A stretch of 8,070 nucleotides of DNA from Fretibacterium sp. (GTDB lineage: Bacteria; Synergistota; Synergistia; Synergistales; Aminobacteriaceae): positions 1 to 8,070 of the forward strand of contig JAEEGY010000244.1 in NCBI GenBank assembly GCA_016280565.1, read 5' to 3'. The notes beneath the pieces were generated by a model, which made no database searches, was not told the DNA's origin, and was given only the letters and a program-made list of their open reading frames with translations. A program made the position numbers and the translations under genes. Numbering within the stretch: position 1 is the first letter of the stretch; the number at the start of each line of letters is the position of its first letter. Of this stretch, positions 1-5,823 are shown piece after piece.

Positions 1-458
1 ATGAGCTGCGCCATGACCGGCGGCGTGGCTTCTTCCTTATCGGAGATGAACACGTCGTCCGGCAGGATGACCCCAAAAAATCCGTCGCGGCAGAAGGGCT
101 CACCGCACAGCACGGCGTGTCCCAGCCCCAGGGGCTCGCGCTGGCGGATGTAGAGGATCTCCGCCATGTTGGAGATCGCCACCATCTTTTCGTAGAGCTC
201 ATCTTTTCCCCGGGCCTTCAACAGGTGTTCCAGCTCAAAGGAGCGGTCAAAATAATTCTCTATGGAGCGCTTCGCCCGCCCGGTGATCATGATGATGTCC
301 GAGCAGCCGGAGTTCAGCGCCTCCTCGACGCCGTAGGAGATGATGGGGCGGTTCACCAGCGGCAGCATCTCCTTGGCAATTTCCTTGGTCACAGGCAGAA
401 AACGCGTCCCAAGCCCCGCCACGGGAAACAGGCATTTCTTTACGGCCAGCGTGTCCAA
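1..458 (-). CDS. galU: UTP--glucose-1-phosphate uridylyltransferase, N-terminal part (cut by window edge)
   Basis: This enzyme makes UDP-glucose from UTP and glucose-1-phosphate in the cytoplasm, feeding envelope polysaccharide and glycolipid synthesis. The visible 152 residues are the N-terminal half of a Rossmann-like nucleotidyltransferase. The nucleotide-binding loop FPVAGLGTRFLP is at residues 11-22, followed by TKEIAKEMLPL (24-34), where most relatives have Pro rather than Ala28. Family blocks FDRSFELEHLL (70-80) and EPLGLGHAVLC (108-118) follow, then LPDDV (132-136) with the likely metal/sugar-binding Asp. These blocks are typical of GalU rather than GlmU or RmlA. The start is TTG at 456-458: it lies 7 bases after a strong GGGGAGG, and an in-frame stop lies just upstream with no ATG or GTG between. 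It follows glmM by 18 bases, so it is probably the next gene of the same operon. The C-terminal half lies outside the window. Confidence 0.93.
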   Translation of the reverse strand, partial: MDTLAVKKCLFPVAGLGTRFLPVTKEIAKEMLPLVNRPIISYGVEEALNSGCSDIIMITGRAKRSIENYFDRSFELEHLLKARGKDELYEKMVAISNMAEILYIRQREPLGLGHAVLCGEPFCRDGFFGVILPDDVFISDKEEATPPVMAQL

Positions 459-465
459 CTTACGA

Positions 466-472
466 CCTCCCC
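466..472 (-). promoter_or_regulatory. Ribosome binding site of galU (supports a TTG start)
   Basis: GGGGAGG on the minus strand sits 7 bases before the TTG at 456-458, between the glmM stop and galU. No ATG or GTG is available in frame between the upstream stop codon and the conserved FPVAGLGTR block except GTG codons that would cut into that block. The strong site therefore decides for TTG. Confidence 0.75.
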
Positions 473-476
473 TTTA

Positions 477-1856
477 TTAATCGCAAAAATCCTTGAGCTC
501 CTCGACGAGGAGCCGGGACACCTCTTCGACCAAGTCTGTCTCCCTGGCCTCGACCAGGATGCGCAACAACGGTTCCGTCCCAGAGGGGCGAATAAAGATA
601 CGCCCTGTGCCCTCTATCCGCTTCTGTGCTTCGCCGGCAACGGCATTGACCTGCTCCATGTCCAGCGCCTTGTTCCCCCTCAGGGGGAGGTTCGTCAGTT
701 TCTGGGGGTAACGGCCAAAGCGGTCCACCAGCGTGTCAGGGTCCTCGCCCAGGTCATGAAGGGCCTTGAGGAAAAGCAACGCCGTACACAGCCCGTCCCC
801 CGTGCTGGTGAAAGCGTCCGCAATGATATGGCCGGACTGCTCTCCGCCCAGCCGGGCCCCGGAGTGTCGCATGGCATCCAGGACGTAGCGGTCTCCCACC
901 GGGCAACGGAAGACCTTGATCCCCTCGCGTTCAAGGTGCCCCTCAAGGGCCATGTTGCTCATCACCGTCACCGCGACCCCGCTGCCGAGGAGCCCCTGGG
1001 AGAGAAGCCAGCGCGCGAGGACCCAAAGAAGGATATCTCCGTCGATGACGCGGCCCTTCGCGTCCGCTGCAAGCACCCTGTCCGCGTCACCGTCAAAGGC
1101 AAAGCCCAGCCGGCATTCGAAGTGCGTAACGTAATTTTCCAAATGCTCCATGTGCATGACGCCCGCGCCGTCGTTGATGTTCATCCCGTTGGAGAACGCG
1201 CCGATGAGCGGGCAGTCCCATCCCAGGAGCTCAAGAAGCTGGGGCATCACAACGCCTGCCGCCCCGTGAGCGCAGTCAAAGGCCGCCTTGCCGGGAAGCT
1301 CCTCGCAGCGAGGAAGGGCCGCCAGGTGTTCCGCGTAGCTCTGGACAAGTTTGGGCTGATTATGCACCTCGCCAACAGAGGCCCCCGTGGGGCGCCAGTC
1401 GTCCGTGAGGTTGTCGCCAAAGTACTCCTCAATGCTCAACTCCGCGTCGTCGGAGAGTTTGCAGCCGTCCTCGTCAAGGAACTTGATGCCGTTATACTCC
1501 GCAGGGTTGTGCGAGGCGCTGATCACGGCGCCGCCGTTCACCTCAAGGCTCCGCACGGCACAGCTCACCCCCGGCGTCGGGATAATCCCGATGGAGAGCA
1601 CCTCCGCTCCGGCCGAGGTCATCCCCGCGGCAAGCGCCCCTTCCAGCATCATGCCACTCCTCCGCGTGTCACGCCCCATGACGATCCGGGGGCGCGGCAC
1701 GCCCTCCTTCTCCATCAGGAACAGGATGAAAGCCCTGCCCAACCTCAAGGCCATCTCAGGGGTCATCCCTCCCTTGTTGGCGACGTCGCGGACTCCGTCC
1801 GTCCCAAAAAGCACCCTCTTGCCCTTCACTTCTGACCCACCATTCTGACTCACCAT
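477..1856 (-). CDS. glmM: Phosphoglucosamine mutase
   Basis: GlmM interconverts glucosamine-6-phosphate and glucosamine-1-phosphate, on the route to UDP-GlcNAc and peptidoglycan. The 459-residue length fits the family (about 445-450) plus a short N-terminal extension. Motifs occur in the expected order: FGTDGVR (17-23), the phosphoserine loop SASHNP (113-118, active Ser115), the Mg2+ loop DGDADR (255-260), the sugar-binding GGEQSGH (337-343) and the phosphate-binding RPSGTEPLLR (423-432). These indicate GlmM rather than a general phosphomannomutase, and the cdaA-cdaR neighbours agree. The ATG overlaps the cdaR stop in ATGGTGA, and GGAGG lies 10 bases upstream. A GTG at codon 10 would give the more usual distance to FGTDG and cannot be excluded. 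In Bacillus and relatives GlmM also binds CdaA and lowers c-di-AMP synthesis; that role is inferred here from gene order. Confidence 0.96.
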   Translation of the reverse strand: MVSQNGGSEVKGKRVLFGTDGVRDVANKGGMTPEMALRLGRAFILFLMEKEGVPRPRIVMGRDTRRSGMMLEGALAAGMTSAGAEVLSIGIIPTPGVSCAVRSLEVNGGAVISASHNPAEYNGIKFLDEDGCKLSDDAELSIEEYFGDNLTDDWRPTGASVGEVHNQPKLVQSYAEHLAALPRCEELPGKAAFDCAHGAAGVVMPQLLELLGWDCPLIGAFSNGMNINDGAGVMHMEHLENYVTHFECRLGFAFDGDADRVLAADAKGRVIDGDILLWVLARWLLSQGLLGSGVAVTVMSNMALEGHLEREGIKVFRCPVGDRYVLDAMRHSGARLGGEQSGHIIADAFTSTGDGLCTALLFLKALHDLGEDPDTLVDRFGRYPQKLTNLPLRGNKALDMEQVNAVAGEAQKRIEGTGRIFIRPSGTEPLLRILVEARETDLVEEVSRLLVEELKDFCD

Positions 1857-3088
1857 TTTCCTGGATCCTCCGCCGCGTTGACCGTTACGGTCGAAGGCTC
1901 AATTTTTACCACTTTAAAATCATCCGAGGCGAGCTCCGCCCGGACAGGCAGCATGACCGGCGTCACAAAAATGTTGGAGAGATCCGCCCAGGCCCTGAGC
2001 CCCACGTCTCCGACCGAGAGATTCTCGATCTTTGAAGGAACGCCCTCAAGGGTCACAGCAACGGAGGCCGGGTTGACCGTCCAACTTTTATCCGAGCCCC
2101 GGACCTCAACGGGGACGTTCGACAACGTCTTCCCTGCCTTGACCTCGCCCAGCTGAAGCGTAAGGCGGACCGATTTGACGCCTGAAAGTGATACTCCTTC
2201 CACGTCCGGAGCCTTAAGCGGAACGACCACCGCCTGGTTCGCCGTGAACTGGGAGATATCCACCGTCTCCGTCTCCACGGCCTCGACTCTGTCCAAAAGC
2301 TCTAACTTCCCCTCGATCGGAACCTCCGAAGGGTCCGTGACGACGGACAAAATTTCATGGTCCGCGTCGAGCCCCCCGCTGAGGCGTGCGTTGACAGGAA
2401 CTCTCCGCTTGGGTAGACCACGAGCCAGCGTCCCCTTGAAGCGGACCTGTGCCGGTTCAAGCGTCACGGCGCCGTCAAAGGGCTCGGACTGCACAAACTT
2501 CAGCGGCAGGATGAGCTCCTTTCCGGACTGCAGCTCCTCGGCCGTGGGCATGGCACGGAGGGACCCGACCTTTGCCACGTCCGTCTCTATCCCGCGGACA
2601 CCGACCTCCCTGGGGATAACCTCCACTCCCTCAAGGTACTGCCCCTCCGGGATGTCCTGCGGCAACACGACCTCCACCGGCATGAGCCGCACGATCTGGC
2701 GCACCAGGTCAAGCACCACCTGAGAGGGGACGCAGGAAACCAGGGTGATGTCGGGCGGCAGGGCCACGCTGACGTTCTGAGTATACCGCTTCCCCGGCGC
2801 GAGGTTGCGTGCGTCCACAAAACAGGCAATGGCATCATAGTTCAGCCGCGCAATGTCCTTCTCCAGGCCCCGTATCTCGACATCGACCTCCTGCACCCGG
2901 CCGCGAAGCACCGCCTGAGGATCAAGGGACCGGTATTCAAGTGGGCAGGTGAACTTTCGGGAGGCATAATTGCTCTCCTCTGTCCCGGTCACATAAAACC
3001 ACAGCGCCACCGCCGTCGTGATCGAGATGAGCCACAACGCCCATGGCGAGGTGATGATATCGTCAATGCTCCTGTTGGCAATTTTCAT
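1850..3088 (-). CDS. cdaR: YbbR-domain regulator of the di-adenylate cyclase
   Basis: CdaR (YbbR) is a membrane-anchored extracytoplasmic protein that modulates CdaA in Firmicutes. The 412-residue product has a short cytoplasmic N-terminus, one membrane segment at about residues 16-33 (WALWLISITTAVALWFYV), and then a long outer part. I read four diverged YbbR repeats at about 45-131, 137-219, 230-312 and 326-404, most opening with a PV or PL strand. Bacillus CdaR is somewhat longer (about 480) with the same general plan. The ATG at 3088 is the first possible start, because an in-frame TAA lies two codons upstream. It is preceded by GGGGG at 7 bases and GGAGG at 13 bases. The gene starts 18 bases after the cdaA stop and ends inside the start of glmM, so coupled translation is likely. 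Sequence conservation in this family is low, so the call rests on topology, repeats and position as well as similarity. Confidence 0.92.
   Translation of the reverse strand: MKIANRSIDDIITSPWALWLISITTAVALWFYVTGTEESNYASRKFTCPLEYRSLDPQAVLRGRVQEVDVEIRGLEKDIARLNYDAIACFVDARNLAPGKRYTQNVSVALPPDITLVSCVPSQVVLDLVRQIVRLMPVEVVLPQDIPEGQYLEGVEVIPREVGVRGIETDVAKVGSLRAMPTAEELQSGKELILPLKFVQSEPFDGAVTLEPAQVRFKGTLARGLPKRRVPVNARLSGGLDADHEILSVVTDPSEVPIEGKLELLDRVEAVETETVDISQFTANQAVVVPLKAPDVEGVSLSGVKSVRLTLQLGEVKAGKTLSNVPVEVRGSDKSWTVNPASVAVTLEGVPSKIENLSVGDVGLRAWADLSNIFVTPVMLPVRAELASDDFKVVKIEPSTVTVNAAEDPGKW
1867..1871 (-). promoter_or_regulatory. Ribosome binding site of glmM inside the end of cdaR
   Basis: GGAGG on the minus strand lies 10 bases before the glmM ATG at 1856, within the last codons of cdaR. 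Ribosomes finishing cdaR at the overlapping TGA would be close to the glmM start, so re-initiation is also plausible. It favours the ATG over the GTG at codon 10, which has only a weaker GGTGGG upstream. Confidence 0.55.
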
Positions 3089-3106
3089 CGCTTATCCCCC
3101 GCCTCC

Positions 3107-3967
3107 TTACGCGCGTTCCTGCTGTTCTTCATTGGACTCCCTCAGTTCCTTCTTAGGTTCCCGGCCGGAGCTCCACAGCAGGCGCATAAGGTTTTCCACC
3201 CGGCTCCGCCACGTTCTGAGCGAGGGATCCCCGGCAAAGTAATGCAGCAGTAGTTTTTCTATCTGGAACTCCTTCAGGTTCTTCGAGAGACGCCCCTTGA
3301 AGGCGAGGGAAATGTCTCCCCGCTCCTCGGAGACCACAAGCACGATGGCGTCCGACACTTCGGAGATGCCGAGAGCCGCCCGGTGCCGTGTCCCGTACCA
3401 GCGGGATATCTCCGGCGCGTCCGCCAGGGGCAGGTAACAGCCCCCCGCGATGAGGGAATAGCGGTCCAGAATCAGCGCCCCGTCGTGCAGCGGGTTGTCC
3501 TTCCAGAAGATGGAGATGATGAGCTCCTGGGTGACGTTCGCGTCCAGGCGGATAGCCGTGTGCCAGTACTCTCCCAGCCCCGTCTCCTGCTGAAAGACGA
3601 GGAGCGCGCCGATCTTGTGGGCCTTCATGTAACTCAGCGCCCCCACGATCTGCTTGACCCTCTGCTCCGCCTCGTCGAGGTCCATCTGCTGGCGCCAGAG
3701 GTTCCCCCGCCCGATCTCCTCCAGCATCTTGCGCAGTTCCGGCTGGAAGACGATGGGGATGGCAAAGCTCAGAGCCCAGATCGTCTGGCCTAACATCCAT
3801 GTGAGGAGCCGGAAATGGAGCATCGAAGCCAGTGCGGAGAAGAGGACGAGCACCAGCACCCCCTTCAGGAGCTGAACAGCCCTCGTCCCGACGATCAACA
3901 CCAGGATACGGTAGATGATCACCGAGACGATGAGGATATCAAAAAAGGTCCTGATCTCAGACCACAT
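3107..3967 (-). CDS. cdaA: Membrane di-adenylate cyclase (c-di-AMP synthase)
   Basis: CdaA condenses two ATP into the second messenger c-di-AMP, which controls K+ and osmolyte uptake and cell-wall balance. The 286-residue protein matches the family layout (Bacillus CdaA is about 273). Hydrophobic membrane segments lie at about 8-26, 36-51 and 60-74, then a linker, then the cytoplasmic DAC domain from about 95 to 245. Both catalytic motifs are intact: DGA at 162-164 (in PLHDGALIL) and RHR at 194-196 (in GTRHRAALGISEVSD). The tail after about 265 is charged and rich in Glu, Arg and Lys, and probably disordered. The ATG at 3967 follows GAGG by 7 bases. The gene lies 33 bases after pyk, and its stop codon TAA abuts the GGAGG upstream of cdaR. 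The cdaA-cdaR-glmM order is the classic housekeeping c-di-AMP module. Confidence 0.97.
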   Translation of the reverse strand: MWSEIRTFFDILIVSVIIYRILVLIVGTRAVQLLKGVLVLVLFSALASMLHFRLLTWMLGQTIWALSFAIPIVFQPELRKMLEEIGRGNLWRQQMDLDEAEQRVKQIVGALSYMKAHKIGALLVFQQETGLGEYWHTAIRLDANVTQELIISIFWKDNPLHDGALILDRYSLIAGGCYLPLADAPEISRWYGTRHRAALGISEVSDAIVLVVSEERGDISLAFKGRLSKNLKEFQIEKLLLHYFAGDPSLRTWRSRVENLMRLLWSSGREPKKELRESNEEQQERA

Positions 3968-3974
3968 GCGCGCG

Positions 3975-3978
3975 CCTC
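3975..3978 (-). promoter_or_regulatory. Ribosome binding site of cdaA
   Basis: GAGG on the minus strand lies 7 bases before the ATG at 3967. A CCTC at 3983-3986, separated from it by CTCT, could pair with this GAGG in a 4-base stem and mildly mask it. The stem is too short to call a regulatory hairpin. Confidence 0.5.
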
Positions 3979-4000
3979 AGAGGAGGAGACAGCCGCCGCC

Positions 4001-5761
4001 TCAGACGACGAGACGAACCTTTCCCTTGTAGATCAGCCCGCGGGTGCCGTCAACGGAGACGATGTCGCCGTCCATCAGAGTGGAGAAGGCATCCGCCACG
4101 CCAACGATGCAGGGCAGGTTGTAGTCCATCGCAAGGGAATTGCCTTCGGAGATGAGCATCCCGCTCTCGAAGAGGAGCGCGCTCACCTTATCCAGGACGG
4201 GACGGTAGTCCTCACTGAGCTGGCGGACCACCAGGACACAGCCCGGCGTCGCCTTTTCCATGGCCTCCTGGGGCGTGTGGGCAATGCAGACGGGGCCGGA
4301 GGCGTTCTTGTTCAGCAGCGGGGTTCCGGAGAGGATGATGGTCCCCGTGGTCAGGACCTCCACCATATTTGTGGAGCCCGGCCGGCCAATGGGCACCCCT
4401 GCCGTGATGACGGCCAGCTCCCCTTCCTGCAGAAGCCCGGCGCTGACGCAGTTGTTGATCGCTTCCTTGGCCGCGACGTTGACATCGGACATCTCGAACA
4501 GGCGGACGGGCTGTACGCCCCACCACAGGGCCAGCTCACGCCACGTCTGCTGGGACGGCGTCACGCCGAGGATGGGACAGGAAGGCCTGTGCTTGCTGAT
4601 CATCCGGGCCGTCATTCCGCTCCGGCTGAGGCAGATGATGGCCGGCGCGCTGATCTGCTTTGCAATGAGGACCGCCGCGCCGCTGACCGCGTCCGGCACG
4701 CTGGGGACCGCTGACGGGATGGTCTGGTCGAGGTTATGGATGCCCCAGATGCCCAGCTCCTTCTCCGCCCGGTCCACGATGTGCCGCATGGTGGCGACAG
4801 ACTGGATGGGGTAGTTCCCCGAGGCCGTCTCGCCGGAGAGCATCACGGCATCCGTCCCGTCCAGCACGGCGTTGGCCACGTCGCTGGCCTCGGCCCGCGT
4901 CGGGCGCGGGTTGCGGATCATGGAGTCCAGCATCTGGGTGGCGACGATCACGACCTTGCCCCGGGTACGGCACATCTCGATGATGTGTTTCTGGACGAGG
5001 GGAACATCCTCCGTGGGGATCTCCACCCCCAGGTCTCCCCGGGCCACCATCACGCCGTCCACCGCGTCGACGATCTCCGAGATATTCTGGACGGCCTGGC
5101 TGGTCTCGATCTTGGCCAGGATCTTCATGGTGCTGCCGCAGTCGTGGATCAGTTTCCGCACCTCAAGGATGTCCGCGCGCGTCTTGACGAAGGAGACAGC
5201 CAGGTACTCCATGCTGTGCTGAATGCCCCAGACGATGTCCGCCCGGTCCTTCTCAGAAAGCGCCGGGAAGGACATATCCGCCCCAGGGACGTTGATACCC
5301 TTCGTGTTGCGCAGGGGCCCGCCCACGATGACGCGGCACACGACCTCCTGACCCTCTATCCGCTCCACCTCCAGGTGCAGGGCGCCGTCGTCGATGTAAA
5401 TGTTCTGACCCGGCATGACCTCCTGAGAAAGAAGGGGATAATTGACGTAGATGCGCTCCGGGGTCCCAATGCAGGTCTCGTCCGACGTCAGGACGATCTC
5501 GCTGCCGGCGGTGAGCTGGATCTCCCCGTTCTGCATCTGCCCAGTGCGAATCTCCGGGCCCTTGGTGTCCAGCAGTGTCGCAATGGGCCGCTTCAGGTCG
5601 CGCTCCACCTGGCGGACCAGGTTCAGCTTCCTCTCATGCCCCTCGTAGTCGCCGTGGCTGAAGTTCAGCCGCGCCACGTTCATTCCCGCCTCCGCCATCG
5701 CTTTCAGCGTGTCGTAGTTCTCGCTGGCGGGGCCTATCGTACAGACTATTTTTACAAACAT
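4001..5761 (-). CDS. pyk: Pyruvate kinase with C-terminal PEP-utiliser-like domain
   Basis: Pyruvate kinase transfers phosphate from phosphoenolpyruvate to ADP in the last step of glycolysis. The 586-residue length matches the long Bacillus-type enzyme (about 585), not the roughly 470-residue E. coli type. The catalytic barrel carries CTIGPAS (7-13), RLNFSHG (31-37), DTKGPEIRTG (65-74), KIE with Lys217 and Glu219, RGDLGVEI with Asp243, ATQMLDSM (274-281, Thr275) and MLSGETASG (307-315). The B domain spans about 71-167. Glu70 corresponds to rabbit Glu117, the residue typical of K+-dependent enzymes. Residues from about 490 form the extra domain related to the phosphohistidine domain of PEP synthases. 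There the usual SHA motif reads SEG, with Glu539 in the His position. The ATG at 5761 follows GAGGTG by 8 bases. The gene starts 39 bases after dnaE and is followed 33 bases later by cdaA. Confidence 0.98.
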   Translation of the reverse strand: MFVKIVCTIGPASENYDTLKAMAEAGMNVARLNFSHGDYEGHERKLNLVRQVERDLKRPIATLLDTKGPEIRTGQMQNGEIQLTAGSEIVLTSDETCIGTPERIYVNYPLLSQEVMPGQNIYIDDGALHLEVERIEGQEVVCRVIVGGPLRNTKGINVPGADMSFPALSEKDRADIVWGIQHSMEYLAVSFVKTRADILEVRKLIHDCGSTMKILAKIETSQAVQNISEIVDAVDGVMVARGDLGVEIPTEDVPLVQKHIIEMCRTRGKVVIVATQMLDSMIRNPRPTRAEASDVANAVLDGTDAVMLSGETASGNYPIQSVATMRHIVDRAEKELGIWGIHNLDQTIPSAVPSVPDAVSGAAVLIAKQISAPAIICLSRSGMTARMISKHRPSCPILGVTPSQQTWRELALWWGVQPVRLFEMSDVNVAAKEAINNCVSAGLLQEGELAVITAGVPIGRPGSTNMVEVLTTGTIILSGTPLLNKNASGPVCIAHTPQEAMEKATPGCVLVVRQLSEDYRPVLDKVSALLFESGMLISEGNSLAMDYNLPCIVGVADAFSTLMDGDIVSVDGTRGLIYKGKVRLVV

Positions 5762-5769
5762 GTATTCTT

Positions 5770-5775
5770 CACCTC
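5770..5775 (-). promoter_or_regulatory. Ribosome binding site of pyk
   Basis: GAGGTG on the minus strand lies 8 bases before the ATG at 5761, in an otherwise AT-rich 39-base gap after dnaE. It is the only good start signal here and fits the conserved N-terminus VKIVCTIGPAS. Confidence 0.75.
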
Positions 5776-5794
5776 AAATAATTTATCCCATTTT

Positions 5795-5823
5795 AATGTA
5801 TTAATCTTGTCCCATCGGGCCAA
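5795..5823 (-). promoter_or_regulatory. Possible sigma70-type promoter before pyk (weak)
   Basis: On the minus strand TTGGCC (5818-5823) and TACATT (5795-5800) are separated by exactly 17 bases, each matching 4 of 6 consensus positions. Transcription would start near 5788 and give a leader of about 27 bases containing the pyk ribosome binding site. The -35 part lies inside the last codons of dnaE. The surroundings are the most AT-rich in the window, which helps. Two 4/6 hexamers can occur by chance, so this is only a candidate for separate expression of the pyk-cdaA-cdaR-glmM-galU group. Confidence 0.2.

Noticed and set aside
1..458. Reading the left-edge gene as glmU, given the neighbouring glmM
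   Set aside because: The blocks FDRSFELEHLL and EPLGLGHAVLC are GalU signatures. GlmU would show a different N-terminal loop (LAAGxGTRM type).
117..1835. 572-residue open frame on the plus strand opposite galU and glmM
   Set aside because: It spans two well-supported minus-strand genes, has no recognisable motif and is rich in Arg, His, Pro and Val. It is what an antisense frame of GC-rich coding DNA looks like.
3968..4000. Possible hairpin or terminator between pyk and cdaA
   Set aside because: The GAGGCGG and CCTCCTC segments pair imperfectly and there is no T-run. The short gap fits an ordinary within-operon junction.
3815..4714. 299-residue open frame on the plus strand across the cdaA-pyk junction
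   Set aside because: It overlaps the 5' end of cdaA and the 3' end of pyk, both secure. No motif or independent start signal was recognised.
5762..5800. Possible riboswitch or terminator in the dnaE-pyk gap
   Set aside because: Thirty-nine bases is too short for a known riboswitch, and no inverted repeat followed by a T-run is present.
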